From NCBI RefSeq assembly GCF_008084905.1, contig NZ_VSFC01000052.1, forward strand, positions 1 through 64,000: a stretch of DNA of 64,000 bases, in the 5' to 3' direction. Numbering within the stretch: the stretch's first letter is position 1; each line of letters begins with the position of its first letter. The notes beneath the pieces were generated by a model. It worked only from the letters and a program-made list of their open reading frames with translations, had not been told where the DNA came from and searched no databases. The translations under genes were made by a program, and so were the position numbers. Of this stretch, positions 1 to 8,464 are shown in pieces. The DNA is from Xanthomarina maritima. Lineage in GTDB: Bacteria; Bacteroidota; Bacteroidia; Flavobacteriales; Flavobacteriaceae.

Positions 1-3000
1 AGCTCTGGTGGATTTCCTTTAAATATTCTTTTTAATTCAGGGACAATAGAAACCTTTAGTGATGCTATTAGAATAGAAAATGGAAATGGTACAGTTATAT
101 ATGAAGGTACTGGAAATAATGGAGATCTTGCGGGTTTAACATTTCAATCGACAGGAGATACTCTTGTGTTATATGTTGAAGCGGATAGTTCTGTTAGTTG
201 TGCTAGTGGCAATAGAACTGAATGGGATTTTGATGTTTGGTGCCAAACATGTATTCCACAAACCGTAGATTTTGATGTCGTTAATGGAGACTGCACTACA
301 GATCCAAATAATCCAACATTTGAGATCGAAGTAAATATTACAGATATGGGAGACGCCACTTCTATAACTGTTACAGATAATATTGGTAATCCTGCTCAAG
401 TAGTTACTAGCCCAGGAACATTAACATTTGGTCCGTATATTGCTAACTTAAATGTTATTATAACGGCAGCTAATACCGTTGATGCTAATTGTATTGTTGA
501 AAGTGGCATGTTAACATTTTTATGTCCACCAGAACCAAACCCTTGTTCAATAATTTATGCAGGTGAAGATGCAACAGTAGATTGTAATAACCCATCGGTT
601 GATTTAACTGCCAATTTCCAAATATATGGACAAGACACAAGCACATACGAGATTAATGCACTTGATGCGTGCGCTACACCTCCAGCATCTGGTGGTACAC
701 CAACTGGAGTTGAAATAGATGACACATGGTCTAATCCAATAGATATGGGATTTGAATTTTGTTTCTTTGGAGTGACATATAATCAGATAGTTATAGGAGC
801 TAATGGTGTTTTATCTTTTGATAATACACTAGCTGGCGGTGATTTTAATGGTTGGGTACTTAATCCTGGAGATGTTTTACCAAATAATACAAATCCAACA
901 TTAGCTGAAGCTAATATATTTGGTGTTGCACAAGACCTTAATACGGAAACAATTATTGGTGGTTGTGGTGATATTAATTTTATGATTTTGGGAGCGTCAC
1001 CTTCAAGACAATTTGTAGTGAATTTTAGTAATGTATGTCTGTACGGTTGTGATATGGATAATGCACCAAATGATTTACAAGCTTCAACACAAATTATTTT
1101 ATATGAGTCCTCTAATGCGATAGATATCAATATTTTTGATAAACCAACTTGTACAAGTTGGAATAGCGGTCTTGCGGTTGCAGGTATTCAAAATCCAGCT
1201 GGAAATATAGCATTCACGCCACCAGGAAGAAATACTGGTGTTTGGTCGGCTACAAATGAATTTTGGAGATTTACACCTTCTCAAGGAGCTCCATACTATT
1301 CATTCGAGTGGCTTGATGGATCAACATCTCTAGGAAATACTGAAACTATTACAGTATCTCCAACCCAAACAACAACCTATACAGCCTCTATAACTTATGA
1401 TTTATGTACAGGAGGAACTGCTACAATAACAGATGAAGTAGAAGTTGAATATATTAACCTTTCAACCTATGATGCTTCTTTTGAAATGGCAGCATTATGT
1501 GATGGCGCTACTGCGACTATAACAGGAGATACTGGAGGAGAATTTACATTCAATCCTATTCCTACAGATGGAGCAACAATAGATGCTACAACAGGTGAAA
1601 TAACCAATGGACTACCTGGAACTACTTATACAATTCAATATACTGTTGGAGAAATTTCTTGTCCAGCTATAAACACAGTAGATGTTACCATATTACCTTT
1701 AGAAGATGCTTCATTTACCATGACAGCTTCATGTGATGGTGCAACAGCAACAATAACAGGAGATACTGGTGGAACATTTGCATTTAGTCCAGAACCAGGT
1801 GATGGAGCAACAATTGATACAACAACTGGTGAAATAACATATGGTGTTCCTGGTACAACATATACAGTGGAATATACTACTTCAGGCCCTTGTAGTACGT
1901 CAAGCACTCAAACAGTAACTATTATTCAGGCGGATGATTCGTCATTTACTTTAACAGCAAATTGTACTGGAGCAACGGCAACTATAACAGGAATTACAGG
2001 TGGAACGTTTGCTTTCAACCCTGTACCAACAGATGGAGCAACTATCAATCCGGTTACTGGAGAAATAACTAATGGAATTACTGGAACAACGTACACGGTT
2101 GAATACACTACAAATGGAACTTGTCCTAGCACTAGTTCTCAGACGGTTACTATTTCTCCTTTAGAAGACGCCTCATTTACTATAACAGCAGGTTGCAATG
2201 GTGCAACTGCAACTATAACAGGAGATACTGGTGGTACTTTTGCATTCAATCCTGTACCAGCAGATGGTGCAACAATCGATCCTGTTACAGGAGAAATAAC
2301 TAATGGTGTTTCTGGTACAGCCTATACAGTTGAATATACAACATCAGGATCTTGTCAAGCAATTAGTTCACAAACGGTTACTATTTTGCCTTTTGAGGAC
2401 GCTTCATTTAGCATGACACCTTCATGTAATGGTGCAACAGCAACTATTTTTGGAAATACAGGAGGAACATTTTCATTTAACCCTGTTCCAACAGATGGAG
2501 CTGTAATTGACCCTGTTACTGGAGAAATTACAAATGGTGTTCCAGAAGAAACTTATTTTGTAGAATATACAACTTCTGGACCTTGTCCAGAAACTGGAGG
2601 AGGATTTATTACATTATTAGCTAGTACAGAAGACGCAACATTTATGATTGATTTAACCAAGTGCGATGGAGCAACCGTAATTCTAACAGGAGACCCTGGA
2701 GGAACTTTTGCTCTTAATCCACCACCTCAAGGTGGAGCTATAATTGACCCTATTACAGGTGAAGTTACAGGTGGCGCACCTAATACTAATTATACAATTG
2801 AATATACAACTTCAGGACCTTGTCCAGTAACATCAAATGAAATTTTTACAACTGCAAATTGTGTCGTCCCTCAAGTAATTACGCCAAATGGTGATGGTTA
2901 TAACGATTCATTTGATTTAAGCGGATTTGATGTAAGTAGTCTTGAAATATTCAATAGAAATGGAATAAAAGTTTACAGTAAAAATAATTATTCAAATGAA

Positions 3001-3117
3001 TTTGAAGGAATTTCAGATAGTGGAGATGAACTTCCTACAGGTACTTATTTCTATGTCATGAGATATCAAGATAACGAAGTGAGATCAGATTGGGTATATA
3101 TTAATAGAGAACAGTAA
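1..3117 (+). CDS. Large T9SS-secreted adhesin-like protein, 5' end missing
   Basis: The frame is open from base 1, so the true start lies left of the window and at least 1038 residues are present. After a Cys-containing, CUB-like tail there is a nonamer-rich beta region, then six repeats of about 78 residues from base 1471 to about 2866, each opening with a (D/E)DASF-like motif and a conserved GATATITG stretch. The last ~85 residues (from VITPNGDGYNDSF to VYINREQ) match the gliding-motility-associated C-terminal domain, the T9SS type B sorting signal. Such proteins are exported by the T9SS and act at the cell surface as adhesins. The SprF-like gene 23 bases downstream is the usual partner of type B cargo. 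The precise ligand cannot be inferred. Family assignment is firm, function as adhesin is inferred. Confidence 0.9.
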   Translation, partial: SSGGFPLNILFNSGTIETFSDAIRIENGNGTVIYEGTGNNGDLAGLTFQSTGDTLVLYVEADSSVSCASGNRTEWDFDVWCQTCIPQTVDFDVVNGDCTTDPNNPTFEIEVNITDMGDATSITVTDNIGNPAQVVTSPGTLTFGPYIANLNVIITAANTVDANCIVESGMLTFLCPPEPNPCSIIYAGEDATVDCNNPSVDLTANFQIYGQDTSTYEINALDACATPPASGGTPTGVEIDDTWSNPIDMGFEFCFFGVTYNQIVIGANGVLSFDNTLAGGDFNGWVLNPGDVLPNNTNPTLAEANIFGVAQDLNTETIIGGCGDINFMILGASPSRQFVVNFSNVCLYGCDMDNAPNDLQASTQIILYESSNAIDINIFDKPTCTSWNSGLAVAGIQNPAGNIAFTPPGRNTGVWSATNEFWRFTPSQGAPYYSFEWLDGSTSLGNTETITVSPTQTTTYTASITYDLCTGGTATITDEVEVEYINLSTYDASFEMAALCDGATATITGDTGGEFTFNPIPTDGATIDATTGEITNGLPGTTYTIQYTVGEISCPAINTVDVTILPLEDASFTMTASCDGATATITGDTGGTFAFSPEPGDGATIDTTTGEITYGVPGTTYTVEYTTSGPCSTSSTQTVTIIQADDSSFTLTANCTGATATITGITGGTFAFNPVPTDGATINPVTGEITNGITGTTYTVEYTTNGTCPSTSSQTVTISPLEDASFTITAGCNGATATITGDTGGTFAFNPVPADGATIDPVTGEITNGVSGTAYTVEYTTSGSCQAISSQTVTILPFEDASFSMTPSCNGATATIFGNTGGTFSFNPVPTDGAVIDPVTGEITNGVPEETYFVEYTTSGPCPETGGGFITLLASTEDATFMIDLTKCDGATVILTGDPGGTFALNPPPQGGAIIDPITGEVTGGAPNTNYTIEYTTSGPCPVTSNEIFTTANCVVPQVITPNGDGYNDSFDLSGFDVSSLEIFNRNGIKVYSKNNYSNEFEGISDSGDELPTGTYFYVMRYQDNEVRSDWVYINREQ
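1471..2866 (+). repeat. Six in-frame ~234-bp coding repeats in the adhesin
   Basis: Repeat units begin near 1471, 1705, 1933, 2168, 2398 and 2632. Each encodes about 78 residues containing a Cys, GATATITG, GGTFAFNPxPxDGATID, TGEITNG and YTVEYTTSG-type motifs. The central units are the most alike and the first and last are divergent. Arrays like this lengthen surface adhesins and can change copy number by recombination. Confidence 0.85.
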
Positions 3118-3140
3118 ACTAACACAACCAAATTATTATA

Positions 3141-4049
3141 ATGAAAAAACTATATATAATTCTCGTATTCTTGTTTGCATTACAAATGCAAGCACAACAA
3201 GACCCACAATACACACAGTATATGTATAATATGAATGTTGTAAACCCAGCTTATGCTGGATCTTATGACGGAGTTGCAATTGGCTTACTTTATAGAAGTC
3301 AATGGGTTGGGTTAGATGGCTCACCAAATACAGGTACTTTTAACGTTAGTGCTCCAGTTGGAAAAAGAGTAGGTATTGGGCTTTCTTTTATAACAGATGA
3401 AATAGGCCCTGTAAATGAAAATAATATCTATGCAGATTTCTCATATACGCTTCCTTTAGGTGGAGAAAATAAGTTAGCTTTTGGTCTTAAAGCTGGAGCA
3501 ACTTTTCATGATATTGGATTAATTGGATTAGACGTAATTGATCCAAATGACCCTTTCTTACAAAGTGATGTTAATGAAGTAACACCCAATATTGGTTTTG
3601 GAGTGTATTTATATCAAACAAATAAATATTATGTGTCTGTTTCTATGCCTAATATGTTAAATTCAGTTCATTTAGATGCAAATGGTTATAAAATAGGATC
3701 AGAGACGCAGCATTTATTTGCAGCTGCAGGTTATGTGTTTAGTCTTTCAGACAATTTTAAATTAAAACCTAATACCATGTTCAAAATGGCTTTTGATGCT
3801 CCTTTAAGTTTCGATATAAATGCTAATGTGTTTATGTACAACATCGTTGAGGTAGGTGTTGGTTATCGTTTGGAAGACTCTTTTAGTGCAATGGTTAACT
3901 TTCTAATTACACCAAATTTAAGGGTGGGATATGCCTATGATAGTGTCGTATCAGATTTAGATGTGGCAACATCTGCATCACATGAGATTTTTATAAATTT
4001 CGATATACCACTAATGAAGAAAGTATCACGTTCACCTCGTTATTTCTAA
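3141..4049 (+). CDS. PorP/SprF family T9SS outer-membrane protein
   Basis: A 302-residue protein with a Sec signal peptide (cleavage after about residue 18, MQAQQ) followed directly by the family hallmark QDPQYTQYMYN and NPAYAGS, then an amphipathic beta-barrel pattern. PorP/SprF proteins sit in the outer membrane and are needed for export or surface attachment of type B T9SS cargo. The gene lies 23 bases after the adhesin and 18 bases before the OmpA-like gene, so the three probably form one transcript and one functional unit. Family assignment is firm; that its cargo is the upstream adhesin is inferred from adjacency. Confidence 0.95.
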   Translation: MKKLYIILVFLFALQMQAQQDPQYTQYMYNMNVVNPAYAGSYDGVAIGLLYRSQWVGLDGSPNTGTFNVSAPVGKRVGIGLSFITDEIGPVNENNIYADFSYTLPLGGENKLAFGLKAGATFHDIGLIGLDVIDPNDPFLQSDVNEVTPNIGFGVYLYQTNKYYVSVSMPNMLNSVHLDANGYKIGSETQHLFAAAGYVFSLSDNFKLKPNTMFKMAFDAPLSFDINANVFMYNIVEVGVGYRLEDSFSAMVNFLITPNLRVGYAYDSVVSDLDVATSASHEIFINFDIPLMKKVSRSPRYF

Positions 4050-4067
4050 TTACTTAAGCTAAACATT

Positions 4068-5960
4068 ATGAAGAATTTAAAAATATTTTTGACACTTATT
4101 TTAATGAGTAGTTTAAGTATAACTGCTCAAAATAAAGACACTCAAGTTGCAGATAAACATTTTGCAAAATATGAATTTGTTGAAGCTATTGAAGCCTACT
4201 CTAAATTAGTTGAAAATGGAAAAGCTAACGAGTATGTTTATGGGCAATTAGCTGAAGCTAATTATAATATATTCAGTACAACTGATGCAGAACGATGGTA
4301 TGCTAAAGCTCTTGAGTCGAGTCAAGATTCCGAAATGATTTATAAATATTCTCAAATGCTAAAAGCTAATGGGAAGTACGATGAATCAAATAAGTGGATG
4401 AAAAAATTTGCAGATCAAAACCCTAAAGATGATAGAGCAAAAGCATTTAAAGCAAACCCAGATTACATTCCGGGAATTTTAGAAGGTGAAAAACTTTATG
4501 AACTTTCTACATTAGAATTTAACTCAGAATTTTCAGATTATGGAGGAACGGTTAAAGATGGGAATCTTTACTTTTCATCTGCAAGAAATAAATCTAGACG
4601 TAATTATGGTTGGAACGAAGAACCATATTTAGATGTATATCAAATAGCTTTATTAGATGGGCAAGATGCTGAACTAATAAATGGAGATGTTAATACAAGA
4701 TATCATGAAGGATTAACATCTTTTAGTCCAGATGGTAACATAATGTACTTTTCTAGAGAGAGTTTCTTTGAAGGCGATTATGAAAAAAACAAAGAAGCTA
4801 AAACTAAAAAGAGTTTATTGTATTTGTTTAAAGCAAACAAGGTAGGTGATGCATGGGGAAATGTAGAGCCATTATCACTTAACAACAAAGAATATTCAGT
4901 AAAAAGTCCATCTGTAAGTAAAGATGGGAAAACACTTTATTTTGCATCAGACATGCCAGGAGGAAAAGGATTATTTGATATTTATAAAGTAGCAATTAAT
5001 GCAGATGGTTCTTTTGGAATGGTTGAAAACTTAGGAGACAAAATAAATACCGAAGGTCAAGAAATGTTTCCTTATATAAGTGATAAAAACATACTTTATT
5101 TCTCATCTAACGGTCACTTAGGCTTAGGTGGATTAGATGTGTTTCATACGACTGAATCTGGAGATGTTATAAATGCTGGTGTTCCCGTAAATAGTAATGC
5201 AGACGATTTAGCTTTTACAATTAATGAAGAAACTGGCGAAGGTTTTGTGTCTTCAAATCGTGAAGGTGGTAAAGGTAACGACGATATTTATGCTTTAAAA
5301 CGTTTAAAACCTTGTTTAGTAGAATTAACTACAACAGTAGTAGATAATGTTACAAATAATCCATTAGCAGGAGTTGAAGTAACAATTAAAGATGCTAGTG
5401 GACGTGTTGTTTCTTCTGAAAAATCTGATAACAACGGACAAGTTAAGTATACAGTTTCTTGTAATAAATCTTTAGAGATTTCAGGCGTTTTTAAAGATTA
5501 TTTAAGCAATAATGTTACCTTTTCTGGAAGTGAAGAGGAAGAGTATGATTTACAGCTTAATTTAGACCCAATTGAAGTAATAATTGTTGATGACAAAGTT
5601 GTGTTAAACCCAATTTTCTTTGAATTTGATAAATCTAATATTACAGAGCAAGGAGCATTTGAATTAGATAAATTAGTAGCCGTTATGTCTAAATATCCAG
5701 AAATGGTTATACAAGCCGAATCTCATACAGATAGTAGAGGCTCTGCAAGTTATAACGAAAGATTATCTGATAGACGTGCAAAATCTACAGTTCAATATGT
5801 TATCTCTAAAGGTATTGAAGCGAGTAGAATTTCTGGAATTGGTAAAGGTGAAAACGAACCAAGAATTGATTGTGGGAATAAATGTACTGAAGAAGAATAT
5901 CAAACAAACAGGCGTTCAGAATTTATAATTAAAAGTGGAGGTCCTTCCGTAAATAATTAA
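4068..5960 (+). CDS. OmpA-family lipid/peptidoglycan-anchoring protein with TPR and PD40 propeller
   Basis: 630 residues: signal peptide to about residue 20 (SITAQ), TPR-like helices (~25-125), a PD40/WD40-like beta-propeller (~140-420; motifs FSPDGNIMYFSR, SVSKDGKTLYFASD), a carboxypeptidase-regulatory-like domain (~425-500) and a C-terminal OmpA domain (~515-630; FFEFDKSNIT, SHTDSRG, NRRSEF) that binds peptidoglycan. This layout matches proteins that accompany PorP/SprF, such as PorE-type components of the T9SS. It is the last gene of the adhesin-sprF-ompA unit and is followed by a strong terminator. Confidence 0.9.
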   Translation: MKNLKIFLTLILMSSLSITAQNKDTQVADKHFAKYEFVEAIEAYSKLVENGKANEYVYGQLAEANYNIFSTTDAERWYAKALESSQDSEMIYKYSQMLKANGKYDESNKWMKKFADQNPKDDRAKAFKANPDYIPGILEGEKLYELSTLEFNSEFSDYGGTVKDGNLYFSSARNKSRRNYGWNEEPYLDVYQIALLDGQDAELINGDVNTRYHEGLTSFSPDGNIMYFSRESFFEGDYEKNKEAKTKKSLLYLFKANKVGDAWGNVEPLSLNNKEYSVKSPSVSKDGKTLYFASDMPGGKGLFDIYKVAINADGSFGMVENLGDKINTEGQEMFPYISDKNILYFSSNGHLGLGGLDVFHTTESGDVINAGVPVNSNADDLAFTINEETGEGFVSSNREGGKGNDDIYALKRLKPCLVELTTTVVDNVTNNPLAGVEVTIKDASGRVVSSEKSDNNGQVKYTVSCNKSLEISGVFKDYLSNNVTFSGSEEEEYDLQLNLDPIEVIIVDDKVVLNPIFFEFDKSNITEQGAFELDKLVAVMSKYPEMVIQAESHTDSRGSASYNERLSDRRAKSTVQYVISKGIEASRISGIGKGENEPRIDCGNKCTEEEYQTNRRSEFIIKSGGPSVNN

Positions 5961-5978
5961 AAAAAAAGCATAAAAAAA

Positions 5979-6006
5979 GCCTTGCTAAATATAGCAAGGC
6001 TTTTTT
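5979..6006. terminator. Intrinsic terminator between convergent genes
   Basis: A perfect 9-bp stem (GCCTTGCTA / TAGCAAGGC) with a 4-nt loop is flanked by A-rich sequence on the left and six T on the right, so it can work in both directions. It separates the OmpA-like gene from the oppositely oriented RNase G gene. Confidence 0.9.
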
Positions 6007-6007
6007 A

Positions 6008-7552
6008 TTATTTAATTTGATTACCATTTTTATCAAAAAAATGATATTCTAAGTATGTGTAAGCATCTCTTGGTAAAACTTTAACCCATTTCTTATGTTC
6101 AAAAAACCATTTTGAACGTATAGATGGAAAGCCTTTTGTTAAAAAGGCTGCTATAAAAGGATGTGTGTTTAAAGTTATCTTTTTATAGTCTTTTTTAAAT
6201 AATTGCTCTAAATCATGAGTAATTTTTTGAATTAATACAATAGGTGCTTCAACTTCTTCGCCACTAATACCATTCGGATTGTCCTCTCTGGTTTTAATGT
6301 TCATTTCTTGTCTAACACGTTGTCTGGTTATTTGTATTAAACCAAATTTACTTGGAGGCAATATTTTGTGTTTAGCTCTATCATGTTTCATTTCTTCTCG
6401 TAAATGATTGAAAAGCTTTTTTCTGTTTTCTGGTTTAGTCATATCAATAAAGTCAACTACAATAATTCCTCCCATATCTCGAAGGCTTAATTGTCTGGCA
6501 ATTTCAGATGCTGCTATTAAATTTACTTCTAAAGCTGTGTCTTCTTGCGTTTTTTCTTTATTAGATCTGTTTCCACTATTTACGTCAATTACGTGTAAAG
6601 CTTCTGTATGTTCAATAATAACATAAGCTCCTTTGGCCATTGAAACAGTTTTTCCAAAAGACGTTTTTATTTGTCTTTCAATTCCAAACTTTTCAAAAAT
6701 GGGAACATTAGATTGATATAACTTAACGATTGATTCTTTTTTTGGTGCAATTTCTTGCACATAATCTTTTATTTGAATGTAAAGCTCTTCATCATCAACA
6801 TGAATACTTGTAAAAGTGTCATTAAAAATATCGCGCAATATGGACGATGCTTTATTTAGTTCTCCTAATACTTTACTTGGATGATGCGCTTTATGTAGCT
6901 TTTTACACATTGCGGTCCAACGACCTAACAAATTTTGTAAATCTTTATCTAGTTCGGCTACTTTTTTGCCTTCAGCTACAGTACGTACAATAATACCAAA
7001 CCCTTGTGGAGTTATACTCCGAACAAGACGTTTTAGCCTATCTTTTTCTTCTTTATTCTCTATTTTTTGTGAAATAGAAATTCTATCAGAAAAGGGGACT
7101 AAAACAATATATCTGCCTGCAATAGAAAGCTCAGAGCTTATTCTAGGGCCTTTAGTTGATATAGGTTCTTTAGCAATTTGTACTAAAATAGACTGATTTG
7201 ATTTTAAGACGTCGTTTATTTTGCCGTCTTTATCAATATCTTTTTCAAATGGGAATTTGTTAAGAGTAAAATCTCTTAGTTTACCTGTGCTTACACTTTT
7301 TGTGAATTTTAAAAATGAAGGTAGTTTTGGTCCTAAATCATGATAATGTAAAAAGGCGTCTTTTTCGTAGCCAACATTTACAAAAGCAGCATTTAAACCA
7401 GGAACAGCTTTTCTTACCTTGGCAATAAACACGTCGCCAACAGAAAAGTTATTACTCCCTTCATCCTTATGTAATTCAATTAGTTTTCCATCTTTTAATA
7501 AGGCAAAATCAACATGTTCTGAACCAGATCGAATAATCAATTCTTTATCCAT
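6008..7552 (-). CDS. rng: Ribonuclease G/E family endoribonuclease
   Basis: 514 residues. An S1-type RNA-binding segment lies near the N-terminus (VGDVFIAKVRKAVPGLNAAFVNVGYEKDAFLH). The RNase E/G catalytic core carries HVIDVNSG and GGIIVVDFIDM, which hold the metal-binding aspartates. The family cleaves single-stranded RNA in 5' rRNA maturation and mRNA decay. Just after the core, where proteobacterial RNase E/G have a CPxCxGxG zinc link, this protein reads NIKTREDNPNG and has no cysteine pair; I recall this as usual in Bacteroidota homologues. The start MDKELIIRSG is typical. The gene stands alone, with a 360-bp repeat-rich leader region upstream. Confidence 0.95.
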   Translation of the reverse strand: MDKELIIRSGSEHVDFALLKDGKLIELHKDEGSNNFSVGDVFIAKVRKAVPGLNAAFVNVGYEKDAFLHYHDLGPKLPSFLKFTKSVSTGKLRDFTLNKFPFEKDIDKDGKINDVLKSNQSILVQIAKEPISTKGPRISSELSIAGRYIVLVPFSDRISISQKIENKEEKDRLKRLVRSITPQGFGIIVRTVAEGKKVAELDKDLQNLLGRWTAMCKKLHKAHHPSKVLGELNKASSILRDIFNDTFTSIHVDDEELYIQIKDYVQEIAPKKESIVKLYQSNVPIFEKFGIERQIKTSFGKTVSMAKGAYVIIEHTEALHVIDVNSGNRSNKEKTQEDTALEVNLIAASEIARQLSLRDMGGIIVVDFIDMTKPENRKKLFNHLREEMKHDRAKHKILPPSKFGLIQITRQRVRQEMNIKTREDNPNGISGEEVEAPIVLIQKITHDLEQLFKKDYKKITLNTHPFIAAFLTKGFPSIRSKWFFEHKKWVKVLPRDAYTYLEYHFFDKNGNQIK

Positions 7553-7880
7553 TTTGTTAATTTTTATCCATACTATTAGGTTGTAATGTCGTGAAGTTGT
7601 AAAGGTATTAAGTTGTAATCGAGCTAAGGAATTTACCTAACAAGAAACAACCAACAACTAACAACTAACAACCAACAACTAAACTGTACAGATGGATGAT
7701 ACAATATTTTTTATCTAGTTATAATTTTTATAACCAGATATAATACCAAAATAGACTGTAGGATAAACCTAAACAGCAATAAAGGCATTTCACAGGATTT
7801 TTTAAATCCGTGGAGTTTAAAACAACAAAAGGTCAAAATTGTGTTTTAACTCATTTCAAAGAACGTGTGTACTGTAAAAC
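7553..7880. other. Long non-coding stretch upstream of rng
   Basis: About 330 bases without a credible gene. It contains three loose copies of AAGTTGTAA near 7574-7620, an A/C-rich 7-nt repeat at 7651-7685, and AT-rich sequence up to the terminator of the small basic-protein gene. The rng promoter should lie here on the minus strand, but I could not point to a clear TAnnTTTG box. Confidence 0.5.
7651..7685. repeat. 7-nt tandem repeat (C[C/T]AACAA)
   Basis: Five head-to-tail 7-nt units: CCAACAA, CTAACAA, CTAACAA, CCAACAA and a degenerate CTAAACT. It lies about 100 bases upstream of rng in non-coding DNA. Copy-number change would alter spacing in the rng leader; no effect is shown by the sequence. 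Confidence 0.75.
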
Positions 7881-7910
7881 CGAAAAAGTAGTTATCTAAC
7901 TACTTTTTCG
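7881..7910 (-). terminator. Hairpin after the small basic-protein gene
   Basis: A perfect 14-bp inverted repeat (CGAAAAAGTAGTTA and its complement) with a 2-nt centre starts 2 bases after the minus-strand stop codon. The following T tract on the minus strand is short (GTTTTAC), so termination strength is uncertain. Confidence 0.65.
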
Positions 7911-7912
7911 AC

Positions 7913-8005
7913 TTATTTTTTCTTTTTGTGACGATTAGCGCGTCTTCTTTTTTTACGCTTATGCGTTGCAACCTTGTGTCTTTTTCTTTTTTTACCACTT
8001 GGCAT
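7913..8005 (-). CDS. 30-residue highly basic protein, possible ribosomal protein (AURKAIP1/COX24-like)
   Basis: A short ORF reading MPSGKKRKRHKVATHKRKKR followed by RRANRHKKKK. About two thirds of the residues are Lys, Arg or His. I recall near-identical 29-30 residue proteins being present throughout Flavobacteriia, some annotated as AURKAIP1/COX24-domain proteins, a family that includes mitochondrial mS38 and the mycobacterial ribosomal protein bS22. A small-ribosomal-subunit role is therefore plausible but not proved here. It sits 34 bases downstream of the HU gene on the same strand, probably cotranscribed, and is closed by a hairpin. Confidence 0.8.
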   Translation of the reverse strand: MPSGKKRKRHKVATHKRKKRRRANRHKKKK

Positions 8006-8039
8006 AAGTAATGCTTTTTAAAAATTAATATTATGGGTC

Positions 8040-8330
8040 TTATTTAACCTCTACGTTTGTTTTAACTCCTTCTACAAATACTTTTGCAGGTTTAAATGCT
8101 GGAATATTGTGAGCAGGAATCTTGATAGTTGTATTTTTTGAAATATTTCTTCCAGTTTTTTCTGCTCTTGTTTTTACTATAAAGCTACCAAAACCTCTTA
8201 AATATACATTATCACCACTTTCTAAAGAAGTTTTTACTTCTTCCATAAATGTTTCAACAGTTGCCTGAACATCACCTTTTTCAATTCCTAATTTTTCAGA
8301 AATTTTTGCTACTAAATCAGCTTTAGTCAT
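8040..8330 (-). CDS. HU/IHF family DNA-binding protein
   Basis: 96 residues with the full HU fold: MTKADLVAKISEKLGIEKGDVQ dimerisation helices, the LRGFGSFIVKTR strand and the GRN/KIPAHNIPAFKPAK region of the DNA-binding arm and core. HU coats and bends DNA in the nucleoid. A good Bacteroidota promoter lies 42 bases upstream. The start is fixed by the conserved MTKADLV beginning. Confidence 0.95.
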   Translation of the reverse strand: MTKADLVAKISEKLGIEKGDVQATVETFMEEVKTSLESGDNVYLRGFGSFIVKTRAEKTGRNISKNTTIKIPAHNIPAFKPAKVFVEGVKTNVEVK

Positions 8331-8371
8331 TTTTATTTTATTTAAGTTACTATTAATTATTTAAAGGGATG

Positions 8372-8404
8372 CAAATATAGGAATTTAAAATTCAATATTT
8401 CAAA
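8372..8404 (-). promoter_or_regulatory. Bacteroidota-type promoter for HU
   Basis: On the minus strand TTTG (8404-8401) is followed after 21 bases by TATATTTG (8379-8372), matching the TTTG/TAnnTTTG consensus of the primary Bacteroidota sigma factor. Transcription would start about 35 bases before the HU start codon. Confidence 0.75.
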
Positions 8405-8437
8405 CCTAATTCATTAAAATTTAAGATTATAAACGTT

Positions 8438-8445
8438 TATTTTTG
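8438..8445 (+). promoter_or_regulatory. Putative -7 box upstream of mutY
   Basis: TATTTTTG fits TAnnTTTG and lies 20 bases before the mutY start, but no clear TTTG -33 box is visible at the expected spacing. Confidence 0.5.
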
Positions 8446-8464
8446 CCTTTCATATATATTTTTA

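Noticed and set aside
1471-2866. Regular repeats with ~230-base period as a possible CRISPR array
   Set aside because: The repeats are in-frame protein repeats without unique spacers and lie inside one long ORF.
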